From contig JAFSKL010000022.1 of assembly GCA_017448985.1 (NCBI GenBank), positions 39,621 to 103,620 of the forward strand: a stretch of DNA of 64,000 bases. The letters are read 5' to 3'. Source of the stretch: Paludibacteraceae bacterium (GTDB taxonomy: Bacteria > Bacteroidota > Bacteroidia > Bacteroidales > Paludibacteraceae). How positions within the stretch are numbered: the stretch's first letter is position 1; every line of letters starts with the position of its first letter. Of the stretch, positions 26,248 to 34,791 are shown in pieces. The translations under genes were made by a program, and so were the position numbers. The notes under the pieces are model-generated. The model ran no database searches. It was not told the DNA's origin and saw only the letters and a program-made list of their open reading frames with translations.

Positions 26248-26952
26248 TTAAACGAAGTTTAATAAGTCGCGCAAATCGTCAATTTGGAAGGTAGCAGGGC
26301 TCTTTTCGTCGGAAGGACGGCGAGCAAAGAAACAGGTGTCGAGTCCGGCTTGCTGTGCGCCTATAATGTCAGTCGTCATACTGTCGCCCACCATAAGCAC
26401 TTCGTGTGGCGGCAACCCGCAACGACGCAAGGCTTCTTCGTAGAAACGGATATCGGGTTTGTCGTAGCCTATATCCATAGATATATAGGTGTCTTCGAAC
26501 AGATGCAAAACACCGGCGTGCTCTAACCTACTCCGCTGCAAATATCCGAAACTGTTGCTGGCCGCAAAAAGACGATACCCTTTTTCGCGCAAGGCCTCGA
26601 GCAAGTCTTTGGCACCCGGGACAAGCGTGTGCGTCGTGCCCCATGCCGCACGGAAAGCATGTTTGAAAGGCTCAACCGCTGCCGGACCATACCCCGCTTT
26701 CTCGCAGAATTCAGCCGGATAGAGTTCCATCACTTCCGCTACCGAGTGCAGCCCGTGCTTGGCTTCCGAGAACAACCGCCCCGAGATAGAGAAGAACAAC
26801 TCAAAAAGCTCATCTGAATTCAATTCTGTATTCTGTACTCTGTCAGTGAAACGGTCTGTAATCTTTTCTATCGCCGCATCAAACGCCTCCCGACAACATG
26901 GGATGTAGTCGAGTATCGTGTCGTCTATGTCAATAAAGATGGCTTTGTACAT
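26248..26952 (-). CDS. yjjG: YjjG-type HAD nucleotidase
   Basis: HAD-superfamily phosphatase of the YjjG group (non-canonical pyrimidine nucleotide house-cleaning); 234 residues. HAD motif I is FIDIDDTILDY (residues 6-16), motif II is the SNS in FAASNSFGYLQ, and motifs III/IV are KPD and GDSMTTDI. The cap domain (about 20-95) holds an in-frame array (26817-26848) read as RVQNTELNSDEL. Substrate is inferred from family. It is followed by a terminator. Confidence 0.88.
   Translation of the reverse strand: MYKAIFIDIDDTILDYIPCCREAFDAAIEKITDRFTDRVQNTELNSDELFELFFSISGRLFSEAKHGLHSVAEVMELYPAEFCEKAGYGPAAVEPFKHAFRAAWGTTHTLVPGAKDLLEALREKGYRLFAASNSFGYLQRSRLEHAGVLHLFEDTYISMDIGYDKPDIRFYEEALRRCGLPPHEVLMVGDSMTTDIIGAQQAGLDTCFFARRPSDEKSPATFQIDDLRDLLNFV
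26817..26848 (-). repeat. In-frame array inside the YjjG-type gene
   Basis: Words attctgt/actctgt/aattctg are repeated four times within the cap-domain coding region. Confidence 0.5.
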
Positions 26953-26954
26953 TG

Positions 26955-26993
26955 CCTTTCACTTTCCACTTTCCACTTTCACTTTTCACCCTT
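26955..26993. repeat. Degenerate array between the YjjG-type gene and tRNA-Pro
   Basis: Words ctttcac, tttccac, tttccac, tttcac and ttttcac. The words match those of the array at 23985-24029, 3 kb away. Confidence 0.7.
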
Positions 26994-26994
26994 C

Positions 26995-27020
26995 AAAAAA
27001 GGGGAGCCGTGCGGCTCCCT
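26995..27020 (-). terminator. Rho-independent terminator after tRNA-Pro
   Basis: On the minus strand GGGAGCC, loop GCAC, GGCTCCC (27002-27019) is followed by six T (26995-27000). Confidence 0.85.
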
Positions 27021-27021
27021 G

Positions 27022-27096
27022 TCGGGTAGGCGAGATTCGAACTCACGACCTCCTGCTCCCAAAGCAGGCATTCTAACCGGGCTGAACTACTACCCG
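27022..27096 (-). tRNA. tRNA-Pro (anticodon TGG)
   Basis: Reading leftwards from 27096: acceptor arm CGGGTAG pairs with CTACCCG (27023-27029), D stem GTTC/GAAT, anticodon stem CCTGC/GCAGG around the loop TTTGGGA (anticodon TGG), variable AGGTC, T stem GTGAG/CTCGC with loop TTCGAAT. Discriminator A at 27022. The 3' CCA is not encoded. It has its own promoter and terminator. Confidence 0.96.
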
Positions 27097-27112
27097 CTTT
27101 CAATTTGGCCTG

Positions 27113-27143
27113 CAAAAGTACTGCTTTTTTTTGACATGACCAA
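27113..27143 (-). promoter_or_regulatory. tRNA-Pro promoter
   Basis: -33 TTG at 27141-27143 and -7 TACTTTTG at 27113-27120 on the minus strand, spacer 20 bp; transcription starts about 12 bases before the mature tRNA. Confidence 0.75.
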
Positions 27144-27205
27144 ATATTTTCGCAAAAAAATGCAAAAATGTGCTCTTTTCGCTGGGATTAGAGGAAATGT
27201 CAAAG

Positions 27206-27248
27206 ACTGCCATTTTGTCAGTCGAAAGAACTTGGGCACGGAAATTGA
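27206..27248 (+). promoter_or_regulatory. Candidate stress operator and -24/-12-type promoter of the ClpB-like gene
   Basis: An imperfect inverted repeat ACTGCCA (27206-27212), ttt, TGTCAGT (27216-27222) has one mismatch. Twelve bases later GGGCACG, gaaa, TTGA (27234-27248) resembles the sigma-54 consensus TGGCACG-N4-TTGC. No TAnnTTTG box is present in 27144-27326. The assignment is inference. Confidence 0.4.
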
Positions 27249-27326
27249 GCAATAAAAGTAGAAAAGCCGATTGCCGTGAGTTAAAGGCCGACAAAAAACG
27301 AATATTAACTAAAAACACGAATAACT

Positions 27327-29405
27327 ATGAATCCGAATTACAACAATGCAAACAACGCGAACGGGCAAGAGAACCTCAAAAAGTTCGCGATTAACCTCTG
27401 CGAGCGGGCTCGCGAAGGTAAACTGGACCCTGTGATAGGCAGGGACGACGAGATCCGTCGTGTGCTGCAAATCCTGAGTCGTAGAACGAAAAACAATCCT
27501 ATCCTCATCGGTGAACCGGGTGTAGGAAAGACGGCCATCGCCGAAGGTCTGGCGCATCGTATCATACGCGGTGATGTGCCGGAGAACCTGAAAAAGAAAC
27601 AGATCTACTCGCTGGATATGGGCGCGCTCATTGCCGGTGCCAAGTACCAAGGCGAGTTCGAAGAGCGGCTCAAAGGCGTAGTGAACGAAGTGGTAGCCGC
27701 CGCGGGCGAGATCATCCTCTTTATTGACGAGATACACACGCTGGTAGGCGCAGGCAAGTCGAGCGGCGCCATGGATGCGGCGAACATACTCAAACCGGCG
27801 CTGGCTCGAGGTGACTTGCGCGCCATCGGTGCCACCACGCTGGACGAGTATCAGAAATACTTCGAGACCGACAAAGCGCTGGAACGCCGGTTCCAGAAAG
27901 TGATGGTGGATGAACCCGACGAGGCGGCGACGATCTCTATCCTCCGTGGCCTCAAAGAGCGCTACGAGACGCATCACAAAGTGCGTATCAAGGACGATGC
28001 CATCATTGCGGCCGTCACACTCTCAGCACGCTACATCACCGACCGATACTTGCCGGACAAGGCCATTGACTTGGTAGATGAAGCAGCGGCGAAACTGCGT
28101 TTGGAGGTGGATTCGAAACCCGAAGAGATCGACACCTTGGACCGTCAAATCAAGCAACTGGAGATAGAGCGCGAGGCCATCAAGCGCGATAAGGACGATG
28201 CCAAACTCAGCGAGATAGAGAAACAACTCGCCACCCTCAAAAAGCAGTCCGACGAACTGAACGCCCGCTGGAACAAAGAGAAAGGGTACGTAGCCACCAT
28301 TCAGAACGAGAAAGCGCGTATCGAAGGTTTGAAGCATCAGGCGGAAGTGGCTGAACGCGAAGGCGACTACGGCAAGGTAGCGGAGATACGCTACAGCCAG
28401 ATTCCTGCCGCCGAGGCGAACATCAAGAACGCACAGGACGCCCTGCACGCCATCAGCGACGAGACGCTGATCAAAGAAGAGGTCGATGAAGACGATATAG
28501 CCGAAGTGGTAGCTCGTTGGACAGGTATTCCGGTAGCCAAAATGATGCAATCGGAGCGCGACAAACTGCTGCATCTCGAAGAAGAGCTGCACAAGCGTGT
28601 CATCGGTCAAGACGCTGCTATAGAGGCGGTTAGCGATGCTATCCGGCGTAGCCGTGCGGGCCTGCAAGACCCCAAACGACCCATCGGTTCGTTCATCTTC
28701 CTCGGCACGACAGGTGTCGGCAAGACGGAACTCGCCAAAGCGTTGGCGGACTACCTCTTCGACGACGAGAACATGATGACGCGTATCGACATGAGCGAGT
28801 ACCAGGAGAAATTCTCAGCCACCCGACTCATCGGTGCGCCTCCGGGATACGTGGGCTACGACGAGGGCGGTCAGTTGACCGAGGCCATCCGACGCAAACC
28901 CTACTCCGTCGTGCTGTTCGATGAGATCGAGAAAGCACATCCGGATGTGTTCAATGTGCTGCTGCAAGTGCTCGACGACGGCCGTCTGACCGACAACAAA
29001 GGCCGAGTGGTGAACTTCAAAAACACGCTTATCATCATGACCTCCAACCTGACGGAGGAGCAGTTACGCGCCAGCGTCCGGCCGGAGTTCATCAACCGTA
29101 TCGATGAAATCATCCATTTCAGCGAACTGAGCGAAGAGGACATCAAAGCCGTCGTAGGCTTGCAGATCAGCCGCATTCACAAGATGCTCGAAGGCCAGGG
29201 AATCGAGTTGCGCGTCACCGACGATGCCATCAACTATATCGCCAAGGAAGGCTACGACCCGCAGTTCGGTGCACGACCCGTCAAACGAGCGCTGCAACGA
29301 CTCGTCCTCAACGAACTGAGCAAGCAGATCATCGGAGGAAAGGTCGATTCGAGCAAACCTGTCATCGTCGAACTTAGGGACGGCGAACTCAAGTTCAGGA
29401 ACTAA
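27327..29405 (+). CDS. clpB: ClpB-like AAA+ disaggregase lacking the N domain
   Basis: Two AAA+ modules of the ClpB type in 692 residues, against about 860 usually. The protein starts at the first nucleotide-binding domain: [20 protein letters not shown], Walker [14 protein letters not shown], Walker [10 protein letters not shown] coiled middle domain of about 110 residues ([20 protein letters not shown] and on) identifies ClpB rather than ClpA. The second module has [24 protein letters not shown], and [10 protein letters not shown]. Two losses: the whole Clp_N domain (about 150 residues, replaced by an Asn-rich lead [14 protein letters not shown]) and 25-30 residues between IIMTSNL and RPEFINRID. 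The catalytic motifs are intact. Upstream DNA carries a possible stress operator. Confidence 0.9.
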   Translation: MNPNYNNANNANGQENLKKFAINLCERAREGKLDPVIGRDDEIRRVLQILSRRTKNNPILIGEPGVGKTAIAEGLAHRIIRGDVPENLKKKQIYSLDMGALIAGAKYQGEFEERLKGVVNEVVAAAGEIILFIDEIHTLVGAGKSSGAMDAANILKPALARGDLRAIGATTLDEYQKYFETDKALERRFQKVMVDEPDEAATISILRGLKERYETHHKVRIKDDAIIAAVTLSARYITDRYLPDKAIDLVDEAAAKLRLEVDSKPEEIDTLDRQIKQLEIEREAIKRDKDDAKLSEIEKQLATLKKQSDELNARWNKEKGYVATIQNEKARIEGLKHQAEVAEREGDYGKVAEIRYSQIPAAEANIKNAQDALHAISDETLIKEEVDEDDIAEVVARWTGIPVAKMMQSERDKLLHLEEELHKRVIGQDAAIEAVSDAIRRSRAGLQDPKRPIGSFIFLGTTGVGKTELAKALADYLFDDENMMTRIDMSEYQEKFSATRLIGAPPGYVGYDEGGQLTEAIRRKPYSVVLFDEIEKAHPDVFNVLLQVLDDGRLTDNKGRVVNFKNTLIIMTSNLTEEQLRASVRPEFINRIDEIIHFSELSEEDIKAVVGLQISRIHKMLEGQGIELRVTDDAINYIAKEGYDPQFGARPVKRALQRLVLNELSKQIIGGKVDSSKPVIVELRDGELKFRN

Positions 29406-29439
29406 TCGAAATTTCGAGATGTCGAAAATTTATAAAAAG

Positions 29440-29474
29440 TGACATACGTACTTGCGTATGTCATTTATTTTTTG
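29440..29474 (+). terminator. Terminator of the ClpB-like gene, overlapping the next promoter
   Basis: Perfect stem TGACATACG (29440-29448), loop TACTTG, CGTATGTCA (29455-29463), then a T-rich tract to 29473. The right arm is also part of the -33 region of the next promoter. Confidence 0.7.
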
Positions 29475-29482
29475 TAATTTTG
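29452..29482 (+). promoter_or_regulatory. Promoter of the FecCD-type permease gene
   Basis: -33 TTG at 29452-29454 and -7 TAATTTTG at 29475-29482; spacer 20 bp; extended -33 TTGCGTATGTC, identical to that of lemA. Confidence 0.75.
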
Positions 29483-29499
29483 CGGCGTTTTTCGAAAAG

Positions 29500-30474
29500 A
29501 TGAAGCGGAACGCATTCATATTTATCGTGCTGAGTGCCATTTTGGTGCTTTTCTGCTGCTTGGATATATGCAGCGGCAGCCTTTGGTTATGGCCGTGGGG
29601 CGACTTATCGCCGATGGAGCACAATATCCTGCACGCCATCCGTTTACCGAAGGCTTTTACCGCCATCTTAGCCGGTGCGGCATTGTCCGTTTCGGGCCTT
29701 ATCATGCAAACGCTCTTCCGCAACCCCTTGGCCGGACCGTACACGCTCGGCGTCAGTTCGGGTGCGAGTCTCGGCGTAGCGCTGCTGACAATGCTTGGAG
29801 GAATCCTTTCAACTTTCAACTTTCAACTTTCATCTTTAGGTCTGCCTATTGCCGCTTGCATCGGCGCTACTTTGGTGTTGCTGCTCGTGCTGGCGGTCAG
29901 CCGTCGCGTAACGAGTAATGTCAGCCTGCTCATCGTGGGTATGATGTTCGGTTCGATAGCCGGCGCCTTGGTCAGCCTGCTGCAGAACTTCGCGAATCCC
30001 GATGCCCTCAAACTGTTCATCGTCTGGACCTTAGGCAGCCTCAGTAGTGTCAGTTGGAACGATATGCAGTTGTTAGTCCCCATCCTGCTCTTGGGCACGC
30101 TCTTTGTCCTGCTGGCCCTCAAACCGCTGAACGGCTTGCTCTTAGGTGAAGACTACGCGCGCGGCCTGGGTATCCGCGTCGAGCGTACACGACTGTACAT
30201 CGTGCTGGCAACAGGCCTCCTGGCGGGCGGCGTGACTGCTTTCTGCGGACCGATAGCGTTCATCGGAGTCGCCGTGCCCCATATTGCGCGAGGCCTCTTC
30301 CGCACTTCCAACCACCGCATCACGGTCCCCGCTTCCGCGCTGATCGGCGCTTGCCTGCTGCTCGTCTGCGATGTACTCTGCTCACTCTTCACCTACCCGC
30401 TGCCGATTTCGACCGTCTCAGCACTCTTCGGAGCACCTGTCATCATTTGGATCATCTTGCGTAGCAAATCGTAA
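29500..30474 (+). CDS. FecCD-type iron-chelate or cobalamin ABC permease
   Basis: Inner-membrane permease of the FecCD/BtuC family, 324 residues with about ten membrane helices. Hallmarks: RLPKAFTAILAGAALSVSGLIMQ (given in parts: RLPKAFTAILAGAAL, SVSGLIMQTLFRNPLAGP), LGVSSGASLG, and the coupling-helix region GEDYARGLGI. The end has FCGPIAFIGVAVPHIARGLF. ATG 29500 is used; the frame opens at 29452, inside the promoter. An array (29807-29838) is read in frame as STFNFQLSS in a loop. No ATPase or binding protein gene is next to it, so the substrate cannot be fixed. Confidence 0.88.
   Translation: MKRNAFIFIVLSAILVLFCCLDICSGSLWLWPWGDLSPMEHNILHAIRLPKAFTAILAGAALSVSGLIMQTLFRNPLAGPYTLGVSSGASLGVALLTMLGGILSTFNFQLSSLGLPIAACIGATLVLLLVLAVSRRVTSNVSLLIVGMMFGSIAGALVSLLQNFANPDALKLFIVWTLGSLSSVSWNDMQLLVPILLLGTLFVLLALKPLNGLLLGEDYARGLGIRVERTRLYIVLATGLLAGGVTAFCGPIAFIGVAVPHIARGLFRTSNHRITVPASALIGACLLLVCDVLCSLFTYPLPISTVSALFGAPVIIWIILRSKS
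29807..29838 (+). repeat. In-frame array inside the FecCD-type gene
   Basis: The word tttcaac is repeated three times, then tttcatc; it is read as STFNFQLSS between two membrane helices. Confidence 0.8.
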
Positions 30475-30519
30475 ATCGTAAATCAATAAATCGTAAATGA
30501 TTAAATCGTAAATAGTTTT
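30475..30519. repeat. Degenerate array between the permease gene and panB
   Basis: Words cgtaaat, cgtaaatcaataaat, cgtaaatgattaaat and cgtaaat. The array begins at the permease stop codon. Confidence 0.7.
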
Positions 30520-31335
30520 ATGTCTGTACACGTTCAGAACACGCGGATGACGACCGCTAAATTGCGTCAAATGAAGGCCAATGGCGAGAAAATAGCCATG
30601 CTGACGAGTTATGATTTCACCTTGGCACGCCTGTTGGACGAGGCGGGTATTGACCTGCTGCTCGTCGGCGACAGCGCCAGCAACGTCGTTTGCGGCAACG
30701 CCACCACCCTGCCCGTCACCGTGGACGAAATGATTTTCCTCACCAAAGGTGTCGTTCGTGCCGCTCAACACGCACTCGTCATCTGCGATATGCCTTTCGG
30801 CAGTTACCAGGTCAGCGAACAGGAGGCTGTACGCAACGCCATGAGGATACTCAAAGAGAGCGGTTGCGACGCCGTCAAACTCGAAGGCGGCGAAGAGATC
30901 CTGCCCGCTATTCGCCATATGATCCAAGCCGGTGTACCGGTGATGGGCCACCTGGGACTGACGCCTCAGAGCGTGAATCAGTTCGGCGGCTACGGCCTCC
31001 GAGCCAAGGAAGAAGCCGAGGCGGAAAAACTGCTCCACGACGCCAAACTGCTGGACCAAGCCGGCTGTTTCTCCATCGTATTGGAGAAGATCCCTGCCGC
31101 CTTGGCGGAACGGGTCACCAAAGCTGTCAGTTGTCCTGTCATCGGCATCGGAGCAGGCAATAAATGCGACGGCCAAGTACTTGTCCTGCACGACATGCTG
31201 GGCCTCAACCAAGGCTTCAAACCCAAGTTCCTCCGCTATTTTGCGAGTCTGGCAGAGCCAATAAAAACGGCCGTCGATACATATATCGAGGCCGTTAAAG
31301 AGGGCAGTTTCCCCAATGAGGAAGAGAGCTATTAA
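30520..31335 (+). CDS. panB: 3-methyl-2-oxobutanoate hydroxymethyltransferase
   Basis: Makes ketopantoate for pantothenate and CoA. The TIM-barrel protein has 271 residues. Active-site blocks: MLTSYDFTLARLLDEAGID, LLVGDSASNVVCGNATTLPV, DMPFGSYQVS, VKLEGGEE, MGHLGLTPQSVNQFGGY, and VIGIGAGNKCDGQVLVLHD. The catalytic Glu181-type residue is in IVLEKIPA. Other pantothenate genes are not nearby. The stop shares TTAA with the convergent gene at 31332. Confidence 0.96.
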   Translation: MSVHVQNTRMTTAKLRQMKANGEKIAMLTSYDFTLARLLDEAGIDLLLVGDSASNVVCGNATTLPVTVDEMIFLTKGVVRAAQHALVICDMPFGSYQVSEQEAVRNAMRILKESGCDAVKLEGGEEILPAIRHMIQAGVPVMGHLGLTPQSVNQFGGYGLRAKEEAEAEKLLHDAKLLDQAGCFSIVLEKIPAALAERVTKAVSCPVIGIGAGNKCDGQVLVLHDMLGLNQGFKPKFLRYFASLAEPIKTAVDTYIEAVKEGSFPNEEESY

Positions 31336-32081
31336 GGGATGAGCTTCTGAATCTCAGCCGCTATCTCATCTTTGTATTTGTTACCCGTCTCGGGATTGAT
31401 AGGCAGTGCGCCGAAATCAATCGTGATGAACGGGTACGTACTGTTGCTTGTCACCAGTTTGAGGTCCTTGCGTCCGTGACGAACCTCCATGATCTCGTTG
31501 AACGGAATAACGATGCCCTGCACATACAGCAGCCCCGCTTCCCTGTTTGCCAGCACACAACGACCTAAGAGAATATCGTGCTGATACCATGTCTCATAGT
31601 TATCGCCGAGCGTCTCATGGATATAAGCCTTCGCCTGCGGGTTCAGCGTATCAGCCTCGCGACGCCACTGCTCACGCTGCTGTTCACGCTGCGCTGCCGC
31701 CTCACGCACATGTTCCTCGTTCTCGTTCACATAGTCATCGATGCTCTTCAGATATTTGTTCGCCTTCGTCCGCAGACCGATCAGCATCAGCAAATCGACC
31801 ACAATCACCAGCCCTGCATAAATGAGCACGCTGTAGTTCTCGCCTAATAGGAAAGGCAGCGGAATGAACGCCAAGGCCAAAAAGAGGCTGATGTACAGCA
31901 GCACACGACACTTGTTATGCGAATGATGAATAGCGTGAATCGTCTGTTCACGGGTCACCTCACGCACTACTTTGAGCCGGTCGCGAGCATCGAACCAGGT
32001 GTACACCAAAAAGAGCGATACCAACATCAGTCCGATTAGGACGAACAGAAGGGCATACAACAGAATTTCTAATGGTTTCAT
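31332..32081 (-). CDS. Membrane protein of unknown function
   Basis: A 249-residue protein I do not recognise. The first 95 residues hold three hydrophobic segments (LLYALLFVLIGLMLVSLFLV; VLLYISLFLALAFIPLPFLL; VLIYAGLVIVVDLLMLIGL). A charged Gln/Arg/Glu coiled region follows (about 110-145) and then a soluble C-terminal domain with ANREAGLLYVQGIVIPFNEI and TYPFITIDFGAL, which looks like a small PH-like beta domain. It is transcribed from a promoter interlocked with that of the GH2 gene. Confidence 0.7.
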   Translation of the reverse strand: MKPLEILLYALLFVLIGLMLVSLFLVYTWFDARDRLKVVREVTREQTIHAIHHSHNKCRVLLYISLFLALAFIPLPFLLGENYSVLIYAGLVIVVDLLMLIGLRTKANKYLKSIDDYVNENEEHVREAAAQREQQREQWRREADTLNPQAKAYIHETLGDNYETWYQHDILLGRCVLANREAGLLYVQGIVIPFNEIMEVRHGRKDLKLVTSNSTYPFITIDFGALPINPETGNKYKDEIAAEIQKLIP

Positions 32082-32128
32082 AGTACCAAAGATTAGAGAT
32101 TGTTACACATTTATTCAAATTTGGGTGC

Positions 32129-32159
32129 AAAGATACGAATTTATTTGCATATATCCAAA
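32129..32159 (-). promoter_or_regulatory. Promoter of the membrane protein gene
   Basis: -33 TTG at 32157-32159 and -7 TATCTTTG at 32129-32136 on the minus strand; spacer 20 bp. It overlaps the GH2 promoter. Confidence 0.65.
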
Positions 32160-32175
32160 TTTTTTTGTAATTTTG
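32146..32175 (+). promoter_or_regulatory. GH2 gene promoter
   Basis: -33 TTG at 32146-32148 and -7 TAATTTTG at 32168-32175; spacer 19 bp, the only 19 among the sixteen found; extended -33 TTGCATATATC. Confidence 0.7.
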
Positions 32176-32202
32176 CAGCAAATTTTATGATTTTCTTGAT
32201 TT

Positions 32203-34623
32203 ATGTTACACATTTTACTGGCAATTAGCACCTTATTGACCACATGGCAGTTCCGTCAAGAGCCTTCTGAACAGATGCCGAATGTGGACACGACATGGCA
32301 GGAAGTGCGTGTTCCGCACGACTGGTCTATCTGTGGGCCTTTCGATCGCGCCAACGACTTGCAGGAAGTGATCGTAGTGCAGAACGGCGAGAGTGAACCG
32401 ACCTGGAAAACAGGCCGTAGCGGAGGCCTGCCTTGGATGGGCAAAGGCCATTACCGCACCCGCGTCAAAGTGAACAAGGACCGGTTCTACACACTCGTCT
32501 TCGACGGTGCGATGAGTCACGCCGATGTTTATGTTAACGGCGAGGAGATGGTCTATTGGCCCTACGGATATAATACCTTCGACTGCTACATCCTGCCCCA
32601 CCTCATCAACGGCGACAGCGTGGATATCGATGTCTTTCTGGAGAACAAACCGCAGCAGAGCCGTTGGTATCCGGGCGCAGGTCTCTACAGAAATGTACAT
32701 CTCGTAGAGTCCGAACCCATACATATTCCCACTTTCGGCGTGTGGATCCAGACGCCTGACGTCCAAAAGGACCAAGCCACGGTACGCATCGCCGTCGATT
32801 TGCAGAACGGTGTGGACCCGACTACAGCCGAAACGGAACAGACAATCGTTCATACAGACATCCTGTTTGACGGCAAGGTGGTGGCTACCATCAACGGTCA
32901 GAACGGCGAAACCGTTGTCCCCAACCCGCAACTCTGGAGCCCTGAGACTCCTAATCTATATACCGCGCGCACACGCGTAATGAGGCCAACAGCCAACGGC
33001 CAAGAGCCGACAGCCGTCCTCGACGAAGTCAATACCCGCTTCGGTATCCGCACGATCTCTTTCACGCCCGAACGCGGTTTTCAGTTGAACGGCGTGACCC
33101 GTAAGTTCAAAGGCGTGTGCAACCACCACGACTTGGGTCCTCTCGGCGCTGCGGTACACAAAGACGCTCTGCGCCACCAACTGACCATGCTCAAAGACAT
33201 GGGCTGCGACGCCATCCGAACCAGCCATAATATGCCCGCACCCGAACTGGTCGAACTATGCGACGAAATGGGCTTGATGATGATGATCGAGCCTTTCGAC
33301 GTCTGGAATCACGGCAAAACGGACAATGACTACAACAAAGAGTTCAACGACTGGTGGCGCGCCGACATCACCAACATGGTCAAGCACTACCGCAACAACG
33401 CTTGCGTCATGCTATGGTCCAGCGGCAACGAGGTCTGGAACCAAGTGTTGCCAGACGGCATTGAGATCGTGACCAAGTTGCAGGACCTCTTCCATCAACT
33501 CGACCCCACACGGCCCGTCACCAACGGTATGGACCAAGCCATGCATGTCATCCACAACGGCTTCGGCGCAGCGGTCGAACTGCCCGGATTCAACTACCGA
33601 ACCGGCCGGTACATCGAGGGATACGAAAACCTCCCACAGAAAATGATCTTGGGTTCCGAAACGGCCTCCACCGTCTCCAGCCGCGGCGTGTATAAGTTGC
33701 CGGCTATACTCAAAGACTTCGCCACCTACGACGACCACCAGTCCAGCGGTTATGACCTCGAGTACTGCCCATGGTCTGGACTGCCCGAACAGGACTTCCA
33801 GTTGCAGGACGACTATCCCTGGACGCTCGGTCAGTTCGTCTGGACCGGCTTCGACTATCTCGGCGAGCCGTCTCCCTACGACACCGACGCTTGGCCCAGC
33901 CACAGCAGCTATTTCGGCATCATCGACCTCGCGTCCCTGCCCAAGGACCGCTTCTGGCTCTACCGAAGCCAATGGAACGAACAACAACCCACGCTGCACC
34001 TCTTGCCCCACTGGAACTGGCAGAAAAAGGACAAAGTAGCCGTCTTCTGCTACACCAATTATCCGAAAGCCGAGCTGCTGGTCAACGGCAAGAGTTATGG
34101 TACGCTCCGTTTTGCCACGCCCCAAGAGACCGAACGGCTGGCCAAAGGCGAGACCATAGAATGCGTCAGTCCGATGCCCAAAGTAGGCGAGTTCGAAGTA
34201 CCCGAATGGGGTTCTGCGCCCAGACCCGAACTGCTGCCGCGCTACCGCCTCATGTGGTTCGATGTGCCCTACAAGAAAGGCAAGATAGAAGTCGTAGCCT
34301 ACGATGCCAACGGCCGTGAGGCTGCACGCGAGACGGTTCGTACTGCCGGCAAGCCCCACCACTTGGAAGTCATCTGGGCCAACCAGGACGAGCATCCCGA
34401 AGAACTGTGCTACATGACGGTGCGCGTGGTGGACAAGAAAGGCAACCTCTGTCCCTTCGCCGACAATCTCATCGTCTATGAGGGCGACGGCTTCGTGGCA
34501 GCTGCCAACGGCGACGCCGCTTGTCTCGACTCATTCATTCAGCCGCAGATGCACGCCTTCGCCGGACAATGCACCTTCATCGTCAAAAAAGGCTCCAAAG
34601 GCACCCTCAAACTAATCAAATAG
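32203..34623 (+). CDS. Glycoside hydrolase family 2 (beta-galactosidase-type)
   Basis: An 806-residue secreted or periplasmic GH2 enzyme. A short signal (MLHILLAISTLLTT) precedes a sugar-binding domain with RVPHDWSI and GGLPWMGKGHYRTRV (residues 35-90), an Ig-like domain, and the TIM barrel from about 285. The acid/base Glu410 is in SSGNEVWNQ and the nucleophile Glu486 in LGSETAS; HH in CNHHDLGPLGAA and TSHNMPAPEL are family marks. The C-terminus contains a DUF4982-like domain (HWNWQKKDKVAVFCYTNYP) and a final Ig-like domain. A repeat-rich stretch (32984-33015) lies in the coding region. It faces the PUL across a terminator; beta-galactosidase is the likely but not proven activity. Confidence 0.9.
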   Translation: MLHILLAISTLLTTWQFRQEPSEQMPNVDTTWQEVRVPHDWSICGPFDRANDLQEVIVVQNGESEPTWKTGRSGGLPWMGKGHYRTRVKVNKDRFYTLVFDGAMSHADVYVNGEEMVYWPYGYNTFDCYILPHLINGDSVDIDVFLENKPQQSRWYPGAGLYRNVHLVESEPIHIPTFGVWIQTPDVQKDQATVRIAVDLQNGVDPTTAETEQTIVHTDILFDGKVVATINGQNGETVVPNPQLWSPETPNLYTARTRVMRPTANGQEPTAVLDEVNTRFGIRTISFTPERGFQLNGVTRKFKGVCNHHDLGPLGAAVHKDALRHQLTMLKDMGCDAIRTSHNMPAPELVELCDEMGLMMMIEPFDVWNHGKTDNDYNKEFNDWWRADITNMVKHYRNNACVMLWSSGNEVWNQVLPDGIEIVTKLQDLFHQLDPTRPVTNGMDQAMHVIHNGFGAAVELPGFNYRTGRYIEGYENLPQKMILGSETASTVSSRGVYKLPAILKDFATYDDHQSSGYDLEYCPWSGLPEQDFQLQDDYPWTLGQFVWTGFDYLGEPSPYDTDAWPSHSSYFGIIDLASLPKDRFWLYRSQWNEQQPTLHLLPHWNWQKKDKVAVFCYTNYPKAELLVNGKSYGTLRFATPQETERLAKGETIECVSPMPKVGEFEVPEWGSAPRPELLPRYRLMWFDVPYKKGKIEVVAYDANGREAARETVRTAGKPHHLEVIWANQDEHPEELCYMTVRVVDKKGNLCPFADNLIVYEGDGFVAAANGDAACLDSFIQPQMHAFAGQCTFIVKKGSKGTLKLIK
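32984..33015 (+). repeat. In-frame array inside the GH2 gene
   Basis: Words ggccaac, agccaac, ggccaag, agccgac and agcc are read as RPTANGQEPTAV. Related words occur in the endonuclease gene at 58759-58792. Confidence 0.6.
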
Positions 34624-34700
34624 CAACCAGCCCCACCTCCAACGCTAACCACAAACGCCTCCCAAACTAATCAAAAAATAATCCCTTGATAGTACCAATA

Positions 34701-34755
34701 CCGACGGTCAACCGACGGTCAACCGACAGTCGAACGACAGTCGAACGACAGTCAA
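34701..34755. repeat. Five tandem 11-bp repeats with GACNGTC palindromes
   Basis: Units ccgacggtcaa (twice), ccgacagtcga, acgacagtcga and acgacagtcaa follow without gaps. Each contains GAC-N-GTC, so five palindromes lie on one face of the helix. They sit between GH2 and the PUL terminator. Confidence 0.85.
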
Positions 34756-34791
34756 AGCCAAAGTCATTACTCTGTCGGTCCCCTGTACTCA

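Noticed and set aside
30475-30519. Riboswitch or leader before panB
   Set aside because: The gap is 45 bases of repeated cgtaaat words with no room for a known aptamer.
34701-34755. CRISPR-like array
   Set aside because: Units are 11 bp and gapless, with no spacers and no cas genes in the window.
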